A DNA stretch of 64,000 bases from Serratia plymuthica (GTDB lineage: Bacteria; Pseudomonadota; Gammaproteobacteria; Enterobacterales; Enterobacteriaceae): contig NZ_CP068771.1 of assembly GCF_018336935.1 (NCBI RefSeq), positions 2,170,001 to 2,234,000 on the forward strand. Direction: 5' to 3'. Positions 57,102 to 64,000 of the stretch are shown piece by piece. Position numbers and translations under genes: made by a program. The notes below the pieces were generated by a model. That model was not told the origin of the DNA. It did no database searches and saw only the letters and a list, made by a program, of their open reading frames with translations. Each line of letters opens with the position of its first letter. Position 1 is the first letter of the stretch.

Positions 57102-58439
57102 TTAAGCCGATTTTACGTTGGCGAAGTTGATTGCCGGTTCCGGCAGGCCCAGGTTTTCACGCAGGGTTGAATAGTGGTATTCCTCGCGGAACAGGCCACG
57201 GCGGCGCAGCTCCGGTATGACCAGCTCGACGAACAGCTCCAGTTGGTTTGGCAGTACGGCGGGCATGATGTTAAAGCCGTCGGCGCCTTGCTGCTCCAGC
57301 CACAGCTGGAAGTCATCGGCGATCTCTTCGGCGGTGCCGACCACCACGCGGTGCCCGCGTGAGCCTGCCGCTACCGCAGCCAGTTCCCGCAGCGTCAGGT
57401 TTTCCCGCGCGGCCAGATCGGTCAGCAGTTTCACCCGGCTTTGGCCGCCTTCGGTTGCGCCCACGTCCGGCACCGGGCCGTCCAGCGGGTAGTCGCTCAG
57501 ATCGAAGCCGAAGCGGGCGGAAAGCTGCTCGATACCGTTATCGATATCCACTAACTGATTCAGCTGATACCAGGTCTCCTGCGCTTCCGCCTTGGTGCGG
57601 CCGATAATCGGCATCACGCCCGGCAGGATCAGCAGGTGGTCCGGGTTACGGCCGGCCTCGGCCACGTACTTTTTCTGGCTGCGGTAAAACGCCTGGCCTT
57701 CCTCCAGCGTGGCGGCGGCGGTAAACACCACCTCGGCGGTTTCCGCCGCCAACTGCTGCCCGGCCGGTGAGGAGCCGGCTTCGATAATCACCGGGCGCCC
57801 CTGCGGGGAACGCGAAATATTCAGTGGCCCCTGCACCGAGAAGTGCTTGCCCTTGTGGTTGGCGGCGTGGATTTTTTCGTCGATAGCGTAGATACCCTGT
57901 TGTTTGTCACGCACGATGGCGTCTTCTTCCCAGCCGTCCCACAGCTTGTAGCTGGCTTCGAGGAACTCGCGCGCCACTTCATAGCGCTCGGCGTGCGAAG
58001 GGAGATCGTCACGGCTGAAGTTGCGCGCCGCATCGCTGGAGAAGGAGGTCACTACGTTCCAGGCGGCGCGGCCGTGGCTGATATGGTCGATGGACGCCAT
58101 GGCGCGCGCCAGATGGAAGGGTTGGTCGAAGGTGGTGGAGGCGGTGGCCGCCAGCCCGATATGGCGAGTGTTGACCGCCAGCGCCGCCAGCAAGGTCAAC
58201 GGCTCCAGGCGTGACATCGTCGAGGGCAAGCGGTGTACGCTGGTGGCCAGCGCGTCGCCGACGAAGAACATGTCAAAGGTGCCTTCTTCGGCTTTTTTGG
58301 CGATCCAGGTGAACCAGTCGATATCGGTCGGCGATCCACTGGCGCCTTCTGCGCGCCAGCCGCCGACATGGTGCCCCAGTGCCTGCACAAACAGGCCGAG
58401 ACGTAATTGACGCGATGGTGTTGAAGGTGAAGTACTCAT
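57102..58439 (-). CDS. LLM-class flavin monooxygenase, NtaA/SnaA/DmoA group
   Basis: A 445-residue FMN-dependent monooxygenase of the nitrilotriacetate monooxygenase component A group. Motifs: DIDWFTWIAKKAEEGTFDM, HISHGRAAWNVVTSFSSDAARNF and GRPVIIEAGSSPAGQQ. It needs reduced flavin from a separate reductase; none is in this cluster. In Bacillus, as I recall, related enzymes sit beside amino-acid-type ABC transporters for sulfur compounds, so it may open C-N or C-S bonds of an imported compound. The gene lies 16 bases before the binding-protein gene. Confidence 0.82.
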   Translation of the reverse strand: MSTSPSTPSRQLRLGLFVQALGHHVGGWRAEGASGSPTDIDWFTWIAKKAEEGTFDMFFVGDALATSVHRLPSTMSRLEPLTLLAALAVNTRHIGLAATASTTFDQPFHLARAMASIDHISHGRAAWNVVTSFSSDAARNFSRDDLPSHAERYEVAREFLEASYKLWDGWEEDAIVRDKQQGIYAIDEKIHAANHKGKHFSVQGPLNISRSPQGRPVIIEAGSSPAGQQLAAETAEVVFTAAATLEEGQAFYRSQKKYVAEAGRNPDHLLILPGVMPIIGRTKAEAQETWYQLNQLVDIDNGIEQLSARFGFDLSDYPLDGPVPDVGATEGGQSRVKLLTDLAARENLTLRELAAVAAGSRGHRVVVGTAEEIADDFQLWLEQQGADGFNIMPAVLPNQLELFVELVIPELRRRGLFREEYHYSTLRENLGLPEPAINFANVKSA

Positions 58440-58456
58440 AATTATTCCTCTATTTA

Positions 58457-59776
58457 TTATTGATTTAATAATGCGATTAGCCGTGCCGGCGCGCCGGGCT
58501 GCGTCAGTGCGCAGTCGCGAACCACGCGGTCGCCGTCCAGCTGCGGCAGCAGTTGCAGGATGTTGCGCAGCTTGGCTTCGACGTCCGTTGGGCGGGCGGC
58601 GGTTTGTTTTCTGGTGACAATGTCACTAAATTGCCGGCCGTCGTGCAGCGTCAGCGTCACGCGGTGGAAACGCAGCTCCGGATCCCTCTCATCCGGCGGG
58701 GCCGTCAGGTCGGCGTGCCGTTCCACGCGCGCGGCCAGCGCGGCAATCATGGGGTCGACGGGGTTTTCACCGTAATGCACCAGCGGCACGGCACCGCTAT
58801 ACAGTGCATCGGCGATCACATATTCCAGGCTGAAACGCGCTTCGACACCGTTTAGCGGGCGGCGAATATGAGGGGCGGTATCTGCGCCGGGCGGAAAGCT
58901 GACCTGAATGTGGCTGATGGCGGCAGGCATGTCGTCGGCGGCAATACCCTGTTCCAGCAAGCGTTCACGCAGGGCGAAGGCGGCCTCGGCCGCGCTGTGG
59001 GTGCCGCCGCAGGTCGGGTAACGTTTAAACTCCAGACCCGGTTGCAGGATACGCCACGGCGCGCCCCAATCTGCAGTTAACAGCTCCGGCCGCTGGCGGC
59101 CGTCACCGTGGGAACTTAACAGGCTGTCAATCACGCCTTCCGGTTGGCCGGCAAAGCCCGCTTGCGCCAGCAGCACGGCATTGACCGCCGCGCGCGCCGC
59201 CAACCCGGCGTGCAGCGGTTTGGCGGCCGAACCGAACTGGCTGCGCAGCCCGGCAGCCTGGGTCGCTGCCAGGCCGAGCGCAATCTGCGTCTGGTGCGGG
59301 GTTAATCCTAAATAGCGTGCGGCGGCTGCACTGGCGGCTACCGCGCCCAGGGTCGCGGTGCTGTGGAAACCCAACTGATAATGCTGGGTTCCGGCCGCCA
59401 GCCCCAATCGCCCGGCGGCTTCTACGCCGATCGTATAGGCGGTTAACAGTGCGGCGGCATCGTCGCGGTCACCGTTCAGCGCCAGCAAGGCAGACAGCAC
59501 CACGGTCGTGGGATGGCCGCGCAGCGCAGGGTGGTAATCGTCGAAATCCAGCGAGTGGCTGACGTAGCCAAAATACAAGGCACGGTTCTCGGCGCCGGTA
59601 GGCGGGAACACCGATTTCACCGCCGCCAGCCCGGAATCCTTCAGCGCACCCTGGGCGATCGGCAATGCGCAGGCGAAGTAGTCCATCAGGCCGCGGCGGG
59701 CGGCTGACAGCGCGAGTTCATCAGGCTGGCTATCCAGCACCAGATGGGTAAATTGAGCGGTTATGAGCGATGACAA
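58457..59776 (-). CDS. MmgE/PrpD-family protein
   Basis: A 439-residue protein of the 2-methylcitrate dehydratase/immune-responsive gene family. SHSLDFDDYHPALRGHPTTVVLSALLAL is the family signature region, and KRYPTCGGTHSAAEAAF the second conserved block. The start is TTG 59776, since no in-frame ATG lies upstream of the conserved part; the site is weak. It is the first gene of the operon with the LLM enzyme and the transporter. PrpD enzymes dehydrate methylcitrate, but no prpBC genes are here, so the substrate is probably a different hydroxy-acid. Confidence 0.8.
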   Translation of the reverse strand: MSSLITAQFTHLVLDSQPDELALSAARRGLMDYFACALPIAQGALKDSGLAAVKSVFPPTGAENRALYFGYVSHSLDFDDYHPALRGHPTTVVLSALLALNGDRDDAAALLTAYTIGVEAAGRLGLAAGTQHYQLGFHSTATLGAVAASAAAARYLGLTPHQTQIALGLAATQAAGLRSQFGSAAKPLHAGLAARAAVNAVLLAQAGFAGQPEGVIDSLLSSHGDGRQRPELLTADWGAPWRILQPGLEFKRYPTCGGTHSAAEAAFALRERLLEQGIAADDMPAAISHIQVSFPPGADTAPHIRRPLNGVEARFSLEYVIADALYSGAVPLVHYGENPVDPMIAALAARVERHADLTAPPDERDPELRFHRVTLTLHDGRQFSDIVTRKQTAARPTDVEAKLRNILQLLPQLDGDRVVRDCALTQPGAPARLIALLNQ

Positions 59777-60004
59777 GAGTATAAACCCTGATTTTTTATG
59801 CGGTTATGAGCCGGCCTGCGATTCAGGTTTTATTGTGTGGTGATTTTTCTCGCCCCGAAAGAACGAACGGGACTTTCATATTTCAAAATGGAATAGCAGG
59901 GAAAGAAGCCGGCGCGGTGAGGCCGCCGGCAGGCGCTGCTGTGGCTGGCTTAGCTGATTTTGTGCAAAGCAAAGCCGGAATTGCTCTTAAGCCGCGTTGC
60001 GCCG

Positions 60005-60892
60005 TTAAGCCGGAAACAGCCGTTCGCTCAGCAGATCGATAAACACCCGCAGCCTGGGAGCCAGATGCTTGCTGGAGGGCCAGAGAATTTTAAAGCTGCC
60101 GGTATGGTGGCTATGTTCGCCGAGAACCTGCTGCAGCCGTTGCCCGGCCAGCGCCTGTTTCACGGCGAAATCGGGCAGGCAGGCGATGCCCTGGCCCTGT
60201 TCCGCCAGATAAATCAGCGTATCGACGGTATTGCATACCACGCTGGCGCGCAGGCCGTCGCCGAGGATTTTGTCCCAGTCCGCCACCGGCCAGCTTTCGA
60301 CTTTTCCGGTGGTGGGAAATTTATACAGCAGGCAGGCGTGTTGGCGCAGATCGGCCGGCTGCTGCGGGATACCCGCCTGGCGTAAATAGCCGGGGGCCGC
60401 CACCAGTTGCAGGTGGAAGGTGCCTAATTGGCGGCTCATTAGCCGGGAATCTTCGGTTTCTCCGACGCGGATCACCGCGTCAAAGCCTTCCTCAATCACC
60501 TCAACCCGGCGATCGGAGAAATCCACCTCCAGCTCAATCTGCGGATATTGGCGGATAAACTCCGCCAGCACCGGATTCAGCAGGCTGCCTACCAGGGGCA
60601 AACTGACGCGCAATTTGCCGCGCGGCGCACTGCGGGTATCGCTCAATTCCTGTTCCGCCGCCGCCATTTCGCCGAGGATCCGCTGGCAGCGCTGCAAGAA
60701 AAGCGCGCCTTCCGCCGTCAGCGTCATGCTGCGGGTGCTGCGGTGAAACAGCCTCACGCCCAGACGCGTCTCCAGCCGGGCGATGCTTTTGCCGATGGCC
60801 GAAGCGGAAACCCCCAGCAAGCGGCCCGCCTCGACAAAACTGAGCGTTTCTGCTGCCTGAACAAAGGCCGAAACGCCTGCCAGATTATCCAT
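60005..60892 (-). CDS. LysR-family regulator
   Basis: A 295-residue LysR protein of the CrgA-like group: HTH FVEAGRLLGVSASAIGKSIA (about residues 19-38), wing with RLFHRSTRSM, then the effector domain. It is divergent from a serine hydrolase/MFS pair 120 bases away and also lies upstream of the MmgE operon on the same strand with a 228-base gap, so either could be its target. The divergent pair is the more usual target. Confidence 0.83.
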   Translation of the reverse strand: MDNLAGVSAFVQAAETLSFVEAGRLLGVSASAIGKSIARLETRLGVRLFHRSTRSMTLTAEGALFLQRCQRILGEMAAAEQELSDTRSAPRGKLRVSLPLVGSLLNPVLAEFIRQYPQIELEVDFSDRRVEVIEEGFDAVIRVGETEDSRLMSRQLGTFHLQLVAAPGYLRQAGIPQQPADLRQHACLLYKFPTTGKVESWPVADWDKILGDGLRASVVCNTVDTLIYLAEQGQGIACLPDFAVKQALAGQRLQQVLGEHSHHTGSFKILWPSSKHLAPRLRVFIDLLSERLFPA

Positions 60893-61012
60893 ATTTCCCC
60901 TATTGCGGACTCTTATGTCCGGTATGAAGGGAAATCTAGCCTGTTTTTCCGTTAATCGCCAGACTCTATTCTCGGTAGTTACAGAATTGACTGTCTACCT
61001 GGAGTGAGACCC

Positions 61013-62170
61013 ATGAGTGAATGCAAGCTGGTTGCCAATACTATCGATAAAACTGTCGATCTGGCGCTGGAGGACAAACGGCTGATCGGCGCGGTGGTGT
61101 TGGTGGCGCAGGGCGGTGAAGTGGTTTATCGCCGTGCGGCGGGCATGGCGGACCGAGAGGCCGGCAAGCCAATGGCTGCCAATGCGCTGTTCCGACTGGC
61201 TTCGGTCTCCAAGCCTATCGTTTCCACGGCCGCGCTGGTGCTAATGGCGCAAGGGCGTTTGGGGCTGGAGGACCCGGTGACGCGCTGGTTGCCGGCTTTT
61301 CGGCCGCGCACCGCCGACGGGCGCGAACCGCCAATGACGGTGCGCCATCTGATGACCCACACCGCCGGGTTGAGCTACCGGTTTTTCCAGCCGGAACAGG
61401 GGTTTTATGCTCAGGCGGGAGTTTCCGACGGTATGGATGATGACCGGCTCAGCCTGGAAGAGAATCTGCGGCGTATCGCTTCGGCCCCGCTGTTGGCGGC
61501 GCCGGGAACCGAGTGGCGCTATTCGATTGCTACCGACGTGCTGGGCGCCGTGATTGAGCAGGCCAGCGGCTTGCCGTTGGCGGAGGCGGTTGAGCGGTTG
61601 GTGACCGGGCCGCTGGCGATGCGCGACACCGGCTTTATCGCCACGGATGCGCAGCGGTTGACGGTGGCTTACGCCAACCACCACCCCGAACCCCGGCCGT
61701 TGCAGCAACCCGATCGTTTGCCTTTCATCGAGGATACGGCCGGTTTTAATCTGTCCCCGGCGCGGGCGTTAGATGCTCACGCCTATGCCTCCGGCGGCGC
61801 AGGCATGGTGGGCTCGGCCGAGGATTTCTTGCGGCTGTTGGAAACCTTGCGCCAGGGCGGCGCGCCGCTGCTGCCAACGGCGTGGGTAACGGCGATGACC
61901 AGCAACCAGATAGGGGATCTGCCGATGCCATTCTGGCCGGGGCGCGGTTTTGGTCTGGGGATCACCCTGCTGAAAGATCCGCAGGCGGCACAGACGCCGG
62001 AATCGATCGGCACCTGGCGCATGGGCGGTACCTATGGTCACTCCTGGTTTGTCGACCCGGCGCGGCAACTCAGCGTGGTGGCCTTCACCAATACGGCGCT
62101 CGAGGGGATGGCGGGGGCGTTTGTCGGCGAGCTGTGCCAGGCAGTGTATGACGGGTTGGGAGAACCATGA
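61013..62170 (+). CDS. Serine hydrolase, class C beta-lactamase-like / family VIII esterase
   Basis: A 385-residue protein with S64-V-S-K67 as the nucleophile motif and Y170 (RYSIATDVLG) in the place of the YxN Tyr, as in EstB-type esterases. YGHSWFVDP near the C-terminus stands for the third motif. There is no signal peptide, so it acts in the cytoplasm and is unlikely to be a secreted beta-lactamase. TGGAGTG precedes ATG 61013. Its stop overlaps the MFS start. The Y-S-I replacing Y-x-N argues for an esterase. Confidence 0.82.
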   Translation: MSECKLVANTIDKTVDLALEDKRLIGAVVLVAQGGEVVYRRAAGMADREAGKPMAANALFRLASVSKPIVSTAALVLMAQGRLGLEDPVTRWLPAFRPRTADGREPPMTVRHLMTHTAGLSYRFFQPEQGFYAQAGVSDGMDDDRLSLEENLRRIASAPLLAAPGTEWRYSIATDVLGAVIEQASGLPLAEAVERLVTGPLAMRDTGFIATDAQRLTVAYANHHPEPRPLQQPDRLPFIEDTAGFNLSPARALDAHAYASGGAGMVGSAEDFLRLLETLRQGGAPLLPTAWVTAMTSNQIGDLPMPFWPGRGFGLGITLLKDPQAAQTPESIGTWRMGGTYGHSWFVDPARQLSVVAFTNTALEGMAGAFVGELCQAVYDGLGEP

Positions 62171-63345
62171 TGAAGATCCTGCCGCCGATTTTTTTCATCG
62201 CGCTGGGGCTGTTCGGCGTTTACTGCATCGAGTTTGGCGTGGTGGGCATTTTGCCGTTGATCATTGCGCGCTACGGGGTTTCAACCGCGCAGGCCGGCTG
62301 GCTGGTCGGCCTGTTTGCCGTGACCATCGCCTTGCTGGGGCCGCTGCTGGTGCTGCTGGCTTCGCGCTTCAACCGCAAGCGAATGCTGTTGATTTCGCTG
62401 GCCGTGTTCTCGGTGGTCAGCGTGCTGTCGGCCTATGCGGCCAGTTTCAGCACCCTGATGATCCTGCGTATCCTGCCGGCGCTGTTCCACCCGATTTATT
62501 TTTCGCTGGCGATGGTGGCGGCGGCATCGCTGTACCCCAAACAGCAGGTGACCCGGGCGACCGCTTACGCGTTTATCGGCACCAGCATGGGGATGGTGCT
62601 GGGGATCCCGCTGACCCACTGGATTGCCGGTCAGTTCAGCTATGAAGCCTCTTTTCTGTTTTGCGCATTGGTTAACCTGCTGGCGGGCGTCGGCCTGTTT
62701 TTCCGCCTGCCCGACGCCGCCACGCAAAGGCTCAGCTACGGCAAACAGCTGGCGATACTGCGCAGCGGCGCGCTGTGGCTGAATATTGCCGCCTGCGTGC
62801 TGATTTTCGCCGCCATGTTCTCCGTTTATGCCTACGCAACCGAATACCTGAGCCGACAAACCGCCATTCGCGAGCCGATGGTGGGCATCCTGCTGGTGAT
62901 TTTTGGCGCAGGCGGGGTCGCCGGTAACCTGTTGGCCGGTAAGTTGCTGAACCGGAACCGGGTAGCGACCACTTTACTGCACCCGATAGTGCTGGCAGCC
63001 GCCTATCTGCTGCTGTATCGCTACGGCAGCGCCCAGACGGGGCCGATGATCGCGCTTTGCCTGTTCTGGGGCGCGGCGCACACCAGCGGCCTGATCGTGA
63101 CCCAGATCTGGCTGACATCCGAAGCGCCACAGGCACCTGAGTTTGCTACCGGGCTGTATATCGCCTTTATCAATTTGGGCGTGGCGGTCGGTTCGGTGGT
63201 CAGCGGCTGGTTTATCGATGCGCTGGGCCTGCAGGGCAGCATTCTCTGCGGTGGGCTGTTCGCTGCGCTGGCGGTAGTGACGATTGCGGTTAAGATCGGG
63301 CTTTATCCACGGGGAACGGCCGCGGTGAGTGAAGGTATGGCCTGA
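62167..63345 (+). CDS. MFS transporter, 12-span (DHA1-like)
   Basis: A 392-residue major facilitator: EFGVVGILPLIIARYGVSTAQ in span 1-2, RFNRKRMLL as motif A and GMVLGIPLTHWI in span 5. It resembles sugar-efflux and AraJ-type exporters. It overlaps the serine hydrolase stop by 4 bases (ATGATG), so the two are made together and may handle one compound: hydrolysis of an ester and export of the product, or drug export. Confidence 0.82.
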   Translation: MMKILPPIFFIALGLFGVYCIEFGVVGILPLIIARYGVSTAQAGWLVGLFAVTIALLGPLLVLLASRFNRKRMLLISLAVFSVVSVLSAYAASFSTLMILRILPALFHPIYFSLAMVAAASLYPKQQVTRATAYAFIGTSMGMVLGIPLTHWIAGQFSYEASFLFCALVNLLAGVGLFFRLPDAATQRLSYGKQLAILRSGALWLNIAACVLIFAAMFSVYAYATEYLSRQTAIREPMVGILLVIFGAGGVAGNLLAGKLLNRNRVATTLLHPIVLAAAYLLLYRYGSAQTGPMIALCLFWGAAHTSGLIVTQIWLTSEAPQAPEFATGLYIAFINLGVAVGSVVSGWFIDALGLQGSILCGGLFAALAVVTIAVKIGLYPRGTAAVSEGMA

Positions 63346-63452
63346 ACATGGTTATTGCGCAGTAAGTAGGGAGGCCGGACAAATCATTAATCGCCACTGT
63401 GAATACCCAGGGTGGCGATTAATTTTATACATGTTACTGGCGAGGATGGTTA

Positions 63453-63863
63453 TTATAAACCGTTATAACCGTCCCAATAAGCGCCCGTGGCTTCTTTCGT
63501 AAAGACAGTATAAATCTTTTGATTGTGATCAATTTTATAGGTTTTATTTAATACGGTGTTATTAAGTTCCAGTTTGCTTTTAAATTCTTCGCTGGATAAG
63601 TAATCGGCTTTTGTTTTGGCCTCCGCGAGGGGTAAGTGGGCGTTACGATCGCATTTGCCCTGTTGGTAAAACTGATCAAACAGCGGCGTGCTGGCCTTGA
63701 TGCTGTCTTGAACCAACGTCCTGACTGAAGGAGAGTTTTCGTTTGAGATTTGGTGAATATAGTGGGAGGCGTGTTTTTCGGCGGGGCTTTTTGTTGCGCA
63801 TGCGGCCAGCATGAGGCAACCCAATGCCAACGCGCCGGCATTCACTCTTTTATTGCATTCCAT
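63453..63863 (-). CDS. Small lipoprotein, possibly Exc2-like
   Basis: A 136-residue lipoprotein with a LAAC lipobox, Cys22. The mature part has PLFDQFYQQGKCDRNAHLPLAEAKTKADYLS and ends ATGAYWDGYNGL. It reminds me of proteins annotated as Exc2 family (plasmid entry exclusion), but I cannot confirm that. A plus-strand gene with the same family pattern is not in the window. AAAGG precedes the ATG. The coding sequence is less GC-rich than the operon to its left. Confidence 0.6.
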   Translation of the reverse strand: MECNKRVNAGALALGCLMLAACATKSPAEKHASHYIHQISNENSPSVRTLVQDSIKASTPLFDQFYQQGKCDRNAHLPLAEAKTKADYLSSEEFKSKLELNNTVLNKTYKIDHNQKIYTVFTKEATGAYWDGYNGL

Positions 63864-64000
63864 TACCTTTCCTTTTGATAATTACAAATAGAGCGATGAT
63901 ACGGAAATAATGCTAACAGAACATTTTTATTTTCGTCAACAAATAAAGGCTGATAGTTGATTGCAATGTCGCTCTATTTATTTTAGTTATTATTCTGTTG

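Noticed and set aside
63886..63979. 11-base inverted repeat (AAATAGAGCGA and TCGCTCTATTT) 73 bases apart upstream of the last lipoprotein.
   Set aside because: The arms are too far apart for an operator and not repeated elsewhere in the window; left as a curiosity at the edge.

Overview
The window reads as chromosome of a Serratia-like enterobacterium. It is GC-rich overall, has an ERIC-type intergenic repeat, and carries genes I recognise as enterobacterial: acrZ, osmB, yjcB, hpxO, a bgl operon and ddpXABCDF. The species is not decided by the sequence. There are no rRNA or tRNA genes, CRISPR arrays or prophage structural genes that I can see.

Bases 1-13970 are a redox and ring-degradation block. 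The 3' end of a nicX-type dihydroxypyridine dioxygenase is followed by a MarR regulator and a two-subunit nicotinate dehydrogenase (NicA iron-sulfur subunit, NicB molybdenum subunit fused to cytochrome c). Then come an HpxO-type urate hydroxylase on the minus strand, a DmpA-family self-cleaving peptidase, a DUF1003 membrane protein, a second three-gene molybdenum hydroxylase (molybdopterin subunit, 2Fe-2S subunit, triheme cytochrome) and a Tat-exported bicupin oxalate decarboxylase. Bases 13968-18694 hold a beta-glucoside operon in the order bglF-bglB-bglG, preceded by a recognisable antiterminator target and terminator. Bases 18691-21224 hold a LysR regulator, a split chromate transporter and a metalloprotease inhibitor.

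Bases 21225-27850 are a lower-GC accessory island. It has a PhoD-like phosphatase with an unknown partner gene, a lipoprotein, an internally deleted IS3-family element, a membrane-anchored GH19 lysin whose last codons come from the IS end, and about 1.1 kb of AT-rich DNA. The island is bracketed by two short fragments, each about 94% identical to parts of the intact phzF and eamA genes just downstream. This is the scar of an old duplication. Bases 27851-38486 are small metabolic genes: a ComB-like phosphatase, PhzF, an EamA exporter, AraC and VOC proteins, DUF3224, NIPSNAP, an AT-rich HAD gene, a GpgS/MpgP-like compatible-solute pair, a toxin-antitoxin pair and a GNAT enzyme.

Bases 38487-45694 hold an RpiR/SIS regulator followed by ddpXABCDF for D-Ala-D-Ala dipeptide uptake and cleavage, with a sigma-54-like promoter upstream. 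Bases 45885-54460 hold an MFS pump with a divergent LysR regulator, yjcB, a tandem pair of accessory PBP2 and PBP3 paralogues away from their usual loci, osmB, a GNAT gene and acrZ. Strong CRP-like sites lie in the yjcB/PBP2 and GNAT/acrZ gaps, and the second gap also has a perfect palindrome. Bases 54499-59776 are a minus-strand operon (MmgE/PrpD, LLM flavin monooxygenase, amino-acid-type ABC transporter) whose substrate is unknown. The window ends with a LysR gene divergent from a serine hydrolase/MFS pair, and a small lipoprotein.
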